A DNA stretch of 64,000 nucleotides from Aldehydirespirator sp965200005 (GCA_965200005.1 OZ241331.1:1302001-1366000); one strand, 5' to 3'. Counted from the stretch's first letter, positions 42,216 through 51,366 are shown. Numbers and translations: made by a program. Notes: generated by a model not told the origin, from the letters alone.

Positions 42216-43787
42216 TTACGGGGCGTAGGAGAAGACAACGTTGTTGAGGCTCTCAGCGGCGTTCTCTTCGCCACCTAGATTCTCGACAACGGTGATCTTG
42301 GCTGATCCGCAGTCACCGAAGGCATCGCAGTTGATGGTGCCGATAAGGCCGCTGAAGCCGATCACACCATTGAGGGAGTCGCGTATGCCCTGGCGGTCGA
42401 TCATCAGGCTGCCACCCTCAACCCAGGAGGCCGCTTCGATGGCGCTGAGAAGCAGGGTCGTGGCGTCATAACCATGCGCCCAGAAGGGGGCAGCGGGCGC
42501 CTCGCCGTACTGCGCTTCGTATGTCGCAAGGAAGTCAACAGCTGTCTTGCCCGTTGCTTCGTTCACGTTTGTGCCGAAGCGCTGGTCCGGGCCCGAGAAG
42601 TACATCCCCGCGGTCTGTGGCAGCGACAGGTAGTTCGTGTTGAGCAGACCGTCAGCAGCGAGCAACACCGTGGACTCAAGGCCGGACACGCCAGGCGCCT
42701 GATCGGCAATGAAGTCACCAGCGGGCTGGAAGATCGGGAAGAACAGGGCTCCCGGGCTTCCGGCTGCGATCTCAGTGAGCACCGGCACCATGTCAGTGTC
42801 GTCCTTGTTGACAGCGGAGAACCCTGTCACCGTGCCGCCCTCACGCTCAAAGGCGTCTGCGAAGGCCTGAGCAAGACCCTGCGTGTAGGGATCGCCGTCG
42901 TGGATTGCTGCCGCCTCAGAGATGCCGAGTTCGGAGTACACGAATTGTGCCATGGCTGCACCCTGGTACAGGTCGTTATGGGCGGTGCGGTAGTAGCCCA
43001 CGCTGTAGTTGGGCCCAGCGGTGCCGGCGAGGTCAGAGGTGAGCGCCGGCGACGTGTTGCCACCGGAGATCAACACCATGCCGGCGTCGGTGATCAGTGG
43101 CGCTGCGGCTACGGCTGCGCCTGAGCACGACGTGCCGATCACGCCGACTACGTCCTCGTCAGCGACGATGATCTGGGCTGCGGCCTGGCCACCATCGTTG
43201 GAGCACAAGTCGTCAAGGCTGGTGCCGGTGTCGACATCGAAGCCGTGGATCTGGCCGTAGTCGTCGACTGCGATCTGGGTAGCGCGATCGATCGGCAGGC
43301 CGAAGAATGCGACATCACCGGTGATCGCCTCGAGTGAGCGAATCTGAATCGCGTCGCCTGCTTCTACCTCAACGATGCCTAGGGATCCGTCGCCGAGGTG
43401 ATCGGACATGGCCATCATGTCCTGTTCCATCGAAGCGGCGTCAGCGGCGGCAGCTTCGGCATCGGCCATGGCGGCTTCAGCCGCGGCCTGAGCCTCGGCA
43501 AGCTCTGCTTCAAGGTCTGCCATCATCTCTGCGTCGGCTTCGCCGGCTGCCATGGCGTCTGCGAGCGCGGCTTCGGCTTCTGCGGCTGCGGCTGCGGCAG
43601 ACTCCGCTGCGGCTTCCGCCTCTTCCTGAGCAGCCATGACAGCATCCATCGCGGCAGTGTCGGCAGCGGTGTCCACAGCTGTTTCGTCTGCGTCGTCATC
43701 ACCGCACGCCGCCGCAATCAGAGCGAACGACAGCAGGATGCCAAGGGCAGCCGCAAGGCTGCGGAACTTTCGATGTGTTTGGTGCAT
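42216..43787 (-). CDS. livK: Liv-type substrate-binding lipoprotein with Ala/Glu-rich coiled-coil stalk
   Basis: 523 aa from ATG 43787, set by a GGAGGG ribosome site (a start 14 codons upstream is also open). Signal plus lipobox LIAAACG anchors it. Then about 90 residues (coordinates 43404-43682) are almost only Ala, Glu, Asp and Met, a predicted long helical stalk. The type I periplasmic-binding fold follows (LGDGSLGIVEVEAGDAIQIRSLEAITGDVAFFG, VVGVIGTSCSGAAVAAAPLITDAGMVLISGGNTSP, AAIHDGDPYTQGLAQAFADAFE). It is the cognate binding protein of LivHMGF, 52 bases upstream of livH. A paralogue without the stalk is at 47843-49207. Ligand unknown. Confidence 0.93.
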   Translation of the reverse strand: MHQTHRKFRSLAAALGILLSFALIAAACGDDDADETAVDTAADTAAMDAVMAAQEEAEAAAESAAAAAAEAEAALADAMAAGEADAEMMADLEAELAEAQAAAEAAMADAEAAAADAASMEQDMMAMSDHLGDGSLGIVEVEAGDAIQIRSLEAITGDVAFFGLPIDRATQIAVDDYGQIHGFDVDTGTSLDDLCSNDGGQAAAQIIVADEDVVGVIGTSCSGAAVAAAPLITDAGMVLISGGNTSPALTSDLAGTAGPNYSVGYYRTAHNDLYQGAAMAQFVYSELGISEAAAIHDGDPYTQGLAQAFADAFEREGGTVTGFSAVNKDDTDMVPVLTEIAAGSPGALFFPIFQPAGDFIADQAPGVSGLESTVLLAADGLLNTNYLSLPQTAGMYFSGPDQRFGTNVNEATGKTAVDFLATYEAQYGEAPAAPFWAHGYDATTLLLSAIEAASWVEGGSLMIDRQGIRDSLNGVIGFSGLIGTINCDAFGDCGSAKITVVENLGGEENAAESLNNVVFSYAP

Positions 43788-43878
43788 TGAACCCTCCGAG
43801 TTTCTGGGTATGCGGTTTGGCATTGTCAATTTAGTCGAAACAATGTCTGGCTGTCGCCAGAACCTTGTTACTCTTCGC

Positions 43879-45507
43879 CTAGTTTGCTGCTTTGAAGAAT
43901 CTTTTGCTGCGTATTCGCATCAGCGGCCACGGATCTGGTTCGTCGGCGATGTCAACGACCACCAGAGACGGCCCAGCGTGAGCCAGCGAATCCGCTAGCA
44001 CGCCTCGCATTTCGTCTGGGGTGGAGGCTCGCTGGCTGCGAACGCCCATGCTCTCACCGAAAGCGATCCAATCCGGGTTACGCAAGCTTGACGCAATCGT
44101 GCGATCCGGCCCGAACCGCTGCTGTTGCAGCCTGCGCACATTGCCGTAGGCACCATTGTCAAATAGCAGCACGCACGTGTTGATGTTGTACTGGACGGCC
44201 GTTGCTAGCTCTGTGGCGGTGAACAGCATCCCGCCGTCACCAACGATGCTGAGTTGCGGCCGGCCGTTGGCTGCGGTGGCCGCTCCGATGCCTTGTGCGA
44301 CAGCGGCTCCAAGAGTGCCGGCTCCTCCCGAGCAAAGGTAGCTGCGGGGTTTGCGGTGCTCATATGCGATGTGTGCCACGAAAGCGATCTGAGTGACATC
44401 TTCAACAATGATTCCGTCGTCACCCATCACATCACGGATCGCACTCAGGTAGCTGAGTTGAGGCTCAAGGTAGGCAATCCGCTTGAAGTGGTTGGCCCTG
44501 ATGCCGGCTAGTTCCTCGGTTCTGTCGTCTCTGCGGCGGTTGTGGCGGCTCAATGCGTCAAGCAGCAGGGTGCATGCTTCGGCGGCATCGCCACAAACAC
44601 CGAGGGTCCCGGTGTTGTAGCGGTCGAGTTCTTCGGCGTCGATGTTGATCTGGACGATCGTCTGGTGTTCAGCGAGGCGCCAGTCGACGTTCGGGAACTC
44701 CATGCGTGTGCCGATACCGAGCACGACATCAGAGCTCTCCCACAGGTCACGACCCATGGTGAGGTAGGCTTGGAGGCGGTGACGGCTGTCGAGCACCCCG
44801 AGGCCCATGTGGCGGGTAAACACGGGTGCCTCAAGCGCCTCAGCCACTCGGCGAACTTCGGTGGCGGCGTCTTGAGCACCGCCACCGACCATGATGAGTG
44901 GCCGGGCCGCTCTACCGAGCACACGTGCCGCTTCTTCGATGCTGTCGGGGTTGATTTTGGGGCGTGAGACGGTGGGTGCTTCGAGCACCTCATCGGTAGG
45001 TTTGCGCCAGATGTTGACAGGTACCTCGACGCTCACTGGTCGTGGCACCCCCGACACCAACTCGTCTAGAGCGTGCTGCCAGACCTGCACCGATGTCTCG
45101 CCGCTGCCGACATAGCCGTTGTGTTTGGTGAGTTGTTCTAGGACGGCGCTGGCGTTGGGTAGGTCGTGGAGCACCCCGGTGCTGCGGTTTCGCAGCCAAC
45201 TCGGAACCGCACCAATCAGGGCCAACACCCTTGCGTTGGCCCAATAGGCGCTGGTGAGCCCGGCAGCGGCGTTGAGCATCCCCGGGCCGGGCACCACGCA
45301 CATGGCAGTCGGCTTGCCGGTGACCTGCGCCGCGCCCATCGCCATGTAGGCCGCGCCCTGCTCGTGGCGGGTCACGATCGGGTTGATATCGCGAGCGTCG
45401 ACTAGGGCGTCAAAGAAGTCGTCGTTTTGGACACCGGGCAGGCAATACAGGTTCTTGATGCCGGCCAATCGCAGGGCTTCGACTGCAAGTTGGGCGACGG
45501 TCGTCAT
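43879..45507 (-). CDS. thiamine-diphosphate-dependent enzyme, acetolactate-synthase/benzoylformate-decarboxylase-like
   Basis: 542 aa with the three-domain POX architecture. N-terminal pyrimidine-binding domain with the activating Glu in PIVTRHEQGAAYMAMGAAQVTGKP, a central Rossmann-like domain (RPLIMVGGGAQDAATEV), and the C-terminal ThDP domain GDGGMLFTATELATAVQYNINTCVLLFDNGAYGNV (G-D-G...N Mg-binding motif). SGGAGTLGAAVAQGIGAATA precedes it. No small regulatory subunit gene is adjacent, so biosynthetic acetolactate synthase is unlikely. It lies directly upstream of livK and downstream of the FAH-family gene, so 2-oxoacid metabolism of the imported substrate is a plausible but unproven role. 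Confidence 0.88.
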   Translation of the reverse strand: MTTVAQLAVEALRLAGIKNLYCLPGVQNDDFFDALVDARDINPIVTRHEQGAAYMAMGAAQVTGKPTAMCVVPGPGMLNAAAGLTSAYWANARVLALIGAVPSWLRNRSTGVLHDLPNASAVLEQLTKHNGYVGSGETSVQVWQHALDELVSGVPRPVSVEVPVNIWRKPTDEVLEAPTVSRPKINPDSIEEAARVLGRAARPLIMVGGGAQDAATEVRRVAEALEAPVFTRHMGLGVLDSRHRLQAYLTMGRDLWESSDVVLGIGTRMEFPNVDWRLAEHQTIVQINIDAEELDRYNTGTLGVCGDAAEACTLLLDALSRHNRRRDDRTEELAGIRANHFKRIAYLEPQLSYLSAIRDVMGDDGIIVEDVTQIAFVAHIAYEHRKPRSYLCSGGAGTLGAAVAQGIGAATAANGRPQLSIVGDGGMLFTATELATAVQYNINTCVLLFDNGAYGNVRRLQQQRFGPDRTIASSLRNPDWIAFGESMGVRSQRASTPDEMRGVLADSLAHAGPSLVVVDIADEPDPWPLMRIRSKRFFKAAN

Positions 45508-45573
45508 GGTGCCAAGCCGGGTCGAAGTGCAGGGGCGGTGCTGGCGGCTGGACCTTTCCGGGCTTCTAGGCGC

Positions 45574-46428
45574 CTAGTTCCCTGTGCAGGAGTTGCTTAC
45601 GGTGCAGACGTTTACGAGTTCGCCGAGCCCTTCAATCGAGGTACGCACCTCTGCACCTGGCGTAAGCCACTCTTGGGGTGAGCGCGCCATTCCCACACCG
45701 CCGGGGGTTCCGGTGGCGATGATGTCGCCGGGCAGCAGCGTGATGATGGTGGAGAGGTCAGCGATAAGCGAGGCTGGGCCGAACACGAGTTGTGAAGTGT
45801 TACTCGACTGCTTGACAACACCATCAACAGTGCAACTCACGTCGAGGTTGCTGGGGTCACCAGCTTCGTCGGTTGTGACAACGGTAGGGCCGACTGGTGT
45901 GGAACACTCAAAGGTCTTGCCGGCCAGGAACTGCCCGGATCGTGTCTGCCAGTCACGCACCGAGACATCGTTGAGGATGGTGAGACCCCCGATCGCTTCG
46001 AGCGCTTCGTCTTCGCTGGCGTTGCGGACTGGTCGTCCGATCACCAGTGCAAGCTCAACTTCCCAGTCCACCTTGGTTGACACGTTCGGAGGTGGCATAC
46101 AGATCGGGTCACGAGGCCCGGTTAGGGCGCCGCTGTACTTGGCGAAGTAGATGGGGTATTTCGGCAGCGGAGAGCCAGTCTCTGCAGCGTGATCCCTGTA
46201 GTTAAGACCGACACAGACGATCTTGTCGGGTGCTGGAATCGGTGGCGCCAAGTCGGCTTCGCTGTAGCTGATGGTTGTAGCCGTCTCACCGACCGGCAGG
46301 TTCCCGGAATTGACGGGTCCTGCATCGAGCACGGCACGCACATCAGGTGCTTCAAGCAGCACGATCTGGTCGCCGTCGATGCGTCCAGCACGGGTTCCTT
46401 CGTCTGTTCGTACGGTCACAAGTTGCAC
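45574..46428 (-). CDS. fumarylacetoacetate hydrolase (FAH)-family protein
   Basis: 284 aa from GTG 46428, which has GGGAGG eight bases upstream (the frame is open to 46506 without homology). FAH fold: IVCVGLNYRDHAAETGSPLPKYPIYFAKYSGALTGP, then VDWEVELALVIGRPVRNASEDEALEAIGGLTILNDVSVRDWQ with the metal-binding Glu/Asp residues, KTFECSTPVGPTVV, and LLPGDIIATGTPGGVGMARSP. Members hydrolyse or decarboxylate 1,3-dicarbonyls such as acylpyruvates, 2-hydroxyhepta-2,4-dienedioate derivatives or oxaloacetate. The neighbouring TPP enzyme and importer on the same strand suggest a catabolic operon. The C-terminus with two Cys (NVCTVSNSCTGN) is atypical. Confidence 0.9.
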   Translation of the reverse strand: MQLVTVRTDEGTRAGRIDGDQIVLLEAPDVRAVLDAGPVNSGNLPVGETATTISYSEADLAPPIPAPDKIVCVGLNYRDHAAETGSPLPKYPIYFAKYSGALTGPRDPICMPPPNVSTKVDWEVELALVIGRPVRNASEDEALEAIGGLTILNDVSVRDWQTRSGQFLAGKTFECSTPVGPTVVTTDEAGDPSNLDVSCTVDGVVKQSSNTSQLVFGPASLIADLSTIITLLPGDIIATGTPGGVGMARSPQEWLTPGAEVRTSIEGLGELVNVCTVSNSCTGN

Positions 46429-46581
46429 GAGATATGCCTCCCTGGCAGCTAAGCCGGCCAGACTACCGAGCGTGCCCGCTTGCCTTGCATTGGTTTGTGG
46501 TGGCACTGGTAGCCCTGGCGGGCCGTCGGCTGTTCAGGAACACTCGACCGCAGGGCTGCGGAAGAGATCTTCTTGGGCACG

Positions 46582-47421
46582 ATGCTGTGGGCGCAACATT
46601 GGTGGAAGCAAGAGCAAGGTGGTTGGGTGACAGGCGAGTTCGACTCCGAAACTGCGATCGAACCTGCGGGCCAGGCTCGCTGGACGGCGCACCTGTCGGC
46701 GGGTTGGAACATCGGCGATAACAGCAACGGTGGCTATGCCCTGACTCCGGTGCTGCGAGCCATGAGCAGCCTTACGCCACATCCCGATCCGATCTCGGTG
46801 ACGACCCATTTCTTGCGCCCAGCCGCTGGTGACACCGAAGCCGAAGTGAATGCCGAGGTCATCCGTTTAGGGCGTACCGTCAGCACCCTGCGCGGGTCGC
46901 TTTGGCAGCACGGAAAGCAACGACTCGAAGTGATGGCGGCTTTCTCAAGTCTCGACTTTGGTGATGCCTCGGGGCCTGAGATCAATGAGGCGCCTCCTCA
47001 GATTCCGCCCCCTCAGGGTTGCGTGCAGCGGCGCATGCTTGATCAAGGGGTAGATCTGCCGTTGCTGTCGAGGGTGGATGTGTGCGTGCATCCCGATCAC
47101 GCTGATTCGGGACACAGCGATCAAGCGATGATCGACGGCTGGATCCGGTTTAGTGACGGCACGCCCCCGTCGGGGCTTGCCCTGCCATTCTTCGCTGACG
47201 CTTTGCCGCCCTCGCTGTTCCCGTTACTAGGGACGATCGGTTGGGTGCCAACCATCGAATTGACGGTGCATGTGCGCCGCCGACCGGCACCTGGCTGGCT
47301 TCAGGTGCGCCAAGAAAGCCACGACCTGTATCGCTCCAAGATGGTCGAGTCAGGCACAATCTGGGACTCAACCGGCGCCGTAGTTGCCTGCGCCCGCCAG
47401 GTGGGCCTGCTCCTCACTTAG
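46582..47421 (+). CDS. thioesterase-family protein (double hot-dog, TesB-like)
   Basis: About 279 aa from ATG 46582. An N-terminal hot-dog domain (WNIGDNSNGGYALTPVLRAMSSLTPHPDPISVTTHFLRPAAGDTEAEV) has the NGGY motif of acyl-CoA thioesterase_3/4HBT_3 proteins, followed by a second hot-dog half (IDGWIRFSDGTPPSGLALPFFADALPPSLF, TIELTVHVRRRPAPGWLQVRQESHDL). It would hydrolyse an acyl-CoA of unknown chain. Divergent from the FAH gene. The central linker is rich in Pro and Gln. Confidence 0.88.
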   Translation: MLWAQHWWKQEQGGWVTGEFDSETAIEPAGQARWTAHLSAGWNIGDNSNGGYALTPVLRAMSSLTPHPDPISVTTHFLRPAAGDTEAEVNAEVIRLGRTVSTLRGSLWQHGKQRLEVMAAFSSLDFGDASGPEINEAPPQIPPPQGCVQRRMLDQGVDLPLLSRVDVCVHPDHADSGHSDQAMIDGWIRFSDGTPPSGLALPFFADALPPSLFPLLGTIGWVPTIELTVHVRRRPAPGWLQVRQESHDLYRSKMVESGTIWDSTGAVVACARQVGLLLT

Positions 47422-47515
47422 GGGGCAGTTAGTCAGACTGCATGACTGAATGACCAGTTGCGAAGGTTTGGCGCCCAAGTCTCGCTGTCCCGTTAGCTCC
47501 GCACGGTCGGGCGGT

Positions 47516-47773
47516 CTAGCGAGCGCGCTGCCTCTGGGGTGCTGCGCTACGTGACGGTGCCGTTGACGTTTGTCGCGCCTGGCGAGAGCGCCGATGCTTG
47601 GGATTGTTGCATCCGTGAGTGTGGCATCGACACTGCCGGGGTCGGCTAGCTGCGATCACGGGGTGGCAGTAGCAGCGGCGGATCATGAAGAATGCAGGCC
47701 AAAAGGCGGCCAGGATCACGAGTTTGGCCCAACGTTCGAGGTGCCAGCGCCTACACACGTGACAACGTTCCAC
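47516..47773 (-). CDS. possible small Cys/His-rich membrane protein
   Basis: 85 aa from GTG 47773 within the 421-base gap between the thioesterase and the second binding-protein gene (47422-47842), which otherwise shows nothing I can identify. The N-terminus has ERCHVCRRWHLERW (C-x2-C-x3-H), then a hydrophobic helix KLVILAAFWPAFFMIRRCYCHP, then CRCHTHGC and a basic tail. Paired Cys/His suggest metal binding next to a membrane segment. The start has a weak ribosome site and I do not recognise the family. An overlapping plus-strand frame (47570-47800) looks less protein-like. Confidence 0.35.
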   Translation of the reverse strand: MERCHVCRRWHLERWAKLVILAAFWPAFFMIRRCYCHPVIAASRPRQCRCHTHGCNNPKHRRSRQARQTSTAPSRSAAPQRQRAR

Positions 47774-47842
47774 TCGTCAATCTTCGCAGGCGACTCGTAG
47801 GGCGTGCAATTGAATTGCGTCGAGAACGGGCTGTTGGGGTGA

Positions 47843-49207
47843 TTAGGGGGCGAATTCGAAGACGATGTTGTTCTTGCCGGTTTCGATGTCGGTGTGGTCG
47901 AGGTGTTCGATGATCGTTACTTTGCGTGAACCGCAGTCACCGAAGTCGTCACAAGTGATCTCGCCGATAATGCCGCGATAGCCATCAACGGCATGCAAGT
48001 ACTGACGTAGTCCCGCTCGGTCGATCACAAGCGTGCCGGTGGTGTCAATGTGTGACGCTGCTGTGACCGCCTCGAGCAGCAGTGTTGTGGCGTCATAGGA
48101 GTGTGCCAGGTACCCCGATGAGGGCGGCTCGCCCACCTCCTGCTCGTAGCGCTCCAGCAGTTCGGCGGCCGTGACTGCGGTGCTCTGGTTGGTGTTAGTG
48201 CCGAAACGCAGATCAGGGCCCGAGATGAAGATGCCTTCGGATTGAGGCAGTGACATGAAGCCGTCCACCAGCAGAGCGGCATCAGTGAGCAGTATTAGGT
48301 CTTCAAGCCCGGCAACCGAGCGAGCCTGGCCGGCCACGAAGTCCCCAGCCGGTTGAAAGATCGGGAAGAAGAGCGCCTCAGGGCTTCCGGCGGCGATCTC
48401 AGTTAGCGCCGGCACCATGTCTGTCTCTTCCTTGTTGACCGCTGTGATCAAGGTGACGGTGCCGCCACTGGCGCTGAAGCTGTCGGCGAAGGCCTGAGCG
48501 ATTCCCTGCGTGTAAGGGTCGCCGTCGTGGATCGCCGCGGCGCGGGTCAGGCCGAGGTCGTCGAGCAGGAACGACGAGATGGCGTGACCTACTACTAATC
48601 CGTTGTGGGAGGTGCGGAAGTAGCCCGAGCTGTAGTTGGCACCTTCATTGCCGCTCAAGTCGGAGGTGAGCATTGGCGACGTGTTTGAGGGTGCGATCAT
48701 GGCTATGCCCGCCGCGGTAACCAGCGGTGAAGCGGCTGTGGAAGCTGCTGAACAGGATGCTCCTACAACTCCTACGACCCGCTCATCAGCCACGATCCGT
48801 TGCGCCGCAGCCTGACCGCCGTCTGCAGAGCACAAGTCGTCTAGGCCCGCGCCCATGTCGACCTCGAAGCCGTGGACAGGGCCGAAGTCGGCGATCGCCA
48901 TCTCGACTCCACGCTGGTTGACGGTGCCGAGGTAAGCAACATCGCCGGTGATGGAGTTAAGCGATCGGATCTGGATCGCTTCGTCGGGCGGCACCTCTAC
49001 TACTCCGAGTGATCCATCGCCTAGAGCTCCGGTGGCGCTGCTGTCGGCGGACTCCTCGGCAGCAGCTTCCGGTGGCGCATCGTCGGCAGTTGCCGCAGGA
49101 TCGGCCGATCCCTCGATCTGATCATCACTTCCACAAGCGGCCGCAGCTAGGGCCATCAATACCGAGATTCCAAGCCACAACAGCGTTGGTCGATTCGTTT
49201 GCATCAT
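47843..49207 (-). CDS. second Liv-type substrate-binding lipoprotein, LivK paralogue
   Basis: 454 aa. Signal with lipobox LAAAACG, a ~35-residue acidic linker, then LGDGSLGVVEVPPDEAIQIRSLNSITGDVAYLG, RVVGVVGASCSAASTAASPLVTAAGIAMIAPSNTSP, AAIHDGDPYTQGIAQAFADSF and the same C-terminal block as livK (FGDCGSRKVTIIEHL). It is clearly homologous to the 42216-43787 protein along its whole domain but lacks the Ala/Glu stalk. It is 18 bases downstream of the AMP-ligase gene and in the same operon, with no permease of its own. It may therefore supply LivHMGF with a different ligand. Confidence 0.92.
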   Translation of the reverse strand: MMQTNRPTLLWLGISVLMALAAAACGSDDQIEGSADPAATADDAPPEAAAEESADSSATGALGDGSLGVVEVPPDEAIQIRSLNSITGDVAYLGTVNQRGVEMAIADFGPVHGFEVDMGAGLDDLCSADGGQAAAQRIVADERVVGVVGASCSAASTAASPLVTAAGIAMIAPSNTSPMLTSDLSGNEGANYSSGYFRTSHNGLVVGHAISSFLLDDLGLTRAAAIHDGDPYTQGIAQAFADSFSASGGTVTLITAVNKEETDMVPALTEIAAGSPEALFFPIFQPAGDFVAGQARSVAGLEDLILLTDAALLVDGFMSLPQSEGIFISGPDLRFGTNTNQSTAVTAAELLERYEQEVGEPPSSGYLAHSYDATTLLLEAVTAASHIDTTGTLVIDRAGLRQYLHAVDGYRGIIGEITCDDFGDCGSRKVTIIEHLDHTDIETGKNNIVFEFAP

Positions 49208-49225
49208 GTCTCCTTGCTGCGGGGA

Positions 49226-50752
49226 TCAGCAGGTGTACAGATCGGCATTTGAGGTTCTCAGTTCAGCCTCGAGCACCTTACCCATGGCGTTTCGGGGGAG
49301 TTCATCGAGGAGCACATAGCGCTTCGGGTGTTTGTAACGGGCAAGGTCAGCGAGCAGATCACGGCCTGTCGATGCCAACTCGGATCGGCGTAATTCTGAC
49401 CCAGGCTCGGGTACCACGAACGCGGTCACGGCCTCACCTAGATCGTTGTGGGGCAGGCCGACAACGGCTGACTCTGATACCTGAGGGTGAGCATCTAGAG
49501 CCTGCTCTATCTCAACGGGGTACACGTTGATGCCACCGGAGATGATCATGTCGTGCAAGCGGCCCTCCAGAGTCAGCCGTCCCTGATGGTCAACGCTGCC
49601 AATGTCGCCCGTGATCAGCCAGCCATCGCTGGTACGTGACTGCGCCGTTGCCTCTGGCCGGCGCCAGTAGCCAGGCCCGACCCCGCTGCCTCGAACTTCG
49701 ACCATGCCCGTCTCACCAACAACGCTCCGACCACGATCACCACGTACCCGCACCTGCACCCCGGTCAAGGCAAAACCGACCGTGCCAGCGACTCGCTCAC
49801 CGTCGTAAGGATTTGAGGTGAGCATCAGCGCCTCGCTCATGCCGTAGCGCTCTAGTACCGATTGTCCGGTGCGCTCTTGCACTTCTCGATGCAGCGCCGC
49901 TGTCATAGGCGCCGATCCTGAAGTGAACAAGCGGACATTGGTACAAGCCTGAGCGTCGAATCCCTCCAGCTTGGGCAGTCTGCTGTAGTAGGTCGGCACC
50001 CCCATCATCACGGTTGCTTCTGGCAGGTGACTCAGCACGCTCGCCGCGTCGAAGCGCTCAAGAAACAGCACTTCAGATGCACTGAACATGGCCGTGTGAA
50101 GTGCCACCATCAGACCGTGAACGTGATATATCGGCAGGGCGTGCAACAGAGTGTCGCTGACGGTTGGTTCGAAACGCCAGCTGCGAGCAAGAGCCACCGT
50201 GTTGCTCCACAGGTTGGAGTGCGTGAGCATCGGACCCTTTGGAGCTCCTGTAGTGCCAGATGTGTACACCAGAGCCGCCAGGTCATCGGGGCCACAGTGG
50301 GCGGTGCTCTCGTACGGCACCGCTTCGGCAAGGCCTTGGCTCAATGACGCGCTGTCTCGGATTACAACCGCAGGCTCGGCATCCCGGGTGAACCAGTTGA
50401 CTTCCGCGTCGGTGTACGCGGTGTTGAGGGGGATGTAGACAGCGCCAAGGCGCAGTGTCCCGAGGTACGAGGCCACCGTCTCGATTGACTTCGGTAGCTG
50501 CGCCAGCACCCGGTTGCCGCCAGCGACGCCCTGCGACGCAAGCCAACCGGCGGCACGAGCTGAGAGTTCGTCCATCTGCTCGTAGGTCACAACTTCGCCT
50601 GTGGGCAACCGCAAAAATGTCCTCTCGCTGTAACCCAAGAAGCGCTGCCGCATCAGTCCATAGAAGTTGTGTGCTTCGAAGTCGGATGAGTCGACGTTGT
50701 GTCCCGAGAGATTGGTGCTCACGTGCAGAGTCTGCCGCTCCCATAGCCTCAT
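49226..50752 (-). CDS. AMP-forming acyl-CoA ligase, malonyl-CoA-synthetase-like
   Basis: 508 aa ANL enzyme. P-loop LVYTSGTTGAPKGPMLTHSNL, LLHALPIYHVHGL, RYGMSEALMLTSNPYDGERVAGTVGFALTGV, GYWRRPEAT, WLITGDIGSVDHQGRLTLEGRLHDMIISGGINVYPVEIE, and catalytic Lys in LPRNAMGKVLEAEL. The RYGMSE-N-PYDGERVAG stretch and length fit MatB-type malonate/methylmalonate ligases better than long-chain ligases. The genomic link to a Liv-type binding protein supports a small acid as substrate (inference). Divergent from aroK. Confidence 0.82.
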   Translation of the reverse strand: MRLWERQTLHVSTNLSGHNVDSSDFEAHNFYGLMRQRFLGYSERTFLRLPTGEVVTYEQMDELSARAAGWLASQGVAGGNRVLAQLPKSIETVASYLGTLRLGAVYIPLNTAYTDAEVNWFTRDAEPAVVIRDSASLSQGLAEAVPYESTAHCGPDDLAALVYTSGTTGAPKGPMLTHSNLWSNTVALARSWRFEPTVSDTLLHALPIYHVHGLMVALHTAMFSASEVLFLERFDAASVLSHLPEATVMMGVPTYYSRLPKLEGFDAQACTNVRLFTSGSAPMTAALHREVQERTGQSVLERYGMSEALMLTSNPYDGERVAGTVGFALTGVQVRVRGDRGRSVVGETGMVEVRGSGVGPGYWRRPEATAQSRTSDGWLITGDIGSVDHQGRLTLEGRLHDMIISGGINVYPVEIEQALDAHPQVSESAVVGLPHNDLGEAVTAFVVPEPGSELRRSELASTGRDLLADLARYKHPKRYVLLDELPRNAMGKVLEAELRTSNADLYTC

Positions 50753-50834
50753 GCTGATGACCGCCGACGCCGCCAGAGAACGCAGTCGCCGAGACGCTGG
50801 TGGGCTCTTGAGTCGGGTTCAGTGGTTGGGCTGG

Positions 50835-51365
50835 ATGAGTCGTGGTCGTCGACGAGTTCGGCCAAGTGTGGTATTGACCGGGATCATGGGCACCGGAAAG
50901 ACGACGGTGGGCCGCATCATTGCCGAACGAATCGGCTACACGTTCGTGGACACTGATGAGATCATCGAGTCACGCTTCGGGCCGATCTCCGAGATCTTTG
51001 AGACACAGGGCGAACCAGCTTTCAGAGATATGGAACGAGACGTGTCCGAGGAGTTGTCGGCGAAAGATAGATATGTCATCTCAACTGGCGGGGGGCTGAT
51101 GCTCGGGTCTGGTTGTAGGCACAGCCTTGAACCTCATGCTGATGTTGTGTGTCTGACCGCTGAGCCTGAGACGATTTTGGAGCGAGTGACAGCTCAAAGT
51201 GACGTCAAGCGGCCACTTCTAGGCAAGAATCCGTTACGAACATTGCGGGTAGCGCTGCAAATTCGAGCACCGATCTACGGTCGCTACCCGTCCGTTGACA
51301 CCACTGAGCGCTCTCCCGAGGAGGTAGCCGAAGCGGTGATTGAGCTTCTCGGGTATAACGGCTGA
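50835..51365 (+). CDS. aroK: shikimate kinase
   Basis: Phosphorylates shikimate at the 3-hydroxyl in the aromatic pathway. About 176 aa from ATG 50835 (earlier in-frame starts up to 50667 overlap the divergent ligase and are unlikely). Walker A LTGIMGTGKTTVG, shikimate-binding FVDTDEIIESRFGPISEIFETQGEPAFRDME, the STGGGLMLGSG loop, and the lid RPLLGKNP. One base separates its stop from the aroQ start, so the two are one operon. aroB, aroC and aroE are not in the window. Confidence 0.93.
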   Translation: MSRGRRRVRPSVVLTGIMGTGKTTVGRIIAERIGYTFVDTDEIIESRFGPISEIFETQGEPAFRDMERDVSEELSAKDRYVISTGGGLMLGSGCRHSLEPHADVVCLTAEPETILERVTAQSDVKRPLLGKNPLRTLRVALQIRAPIYGRYPSVDTTERSPEEVAEAVIELLGYNG

Positions 51366-51366
51366 G

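Noticed and set aside
47570..47800. plus-strand 76-codon frame in the 47.4-47.8 kb gap
   Set aside because: Overlaps a more protein-like minus-strand frame with paired Cys/His and a TM helix; no ribosome site.
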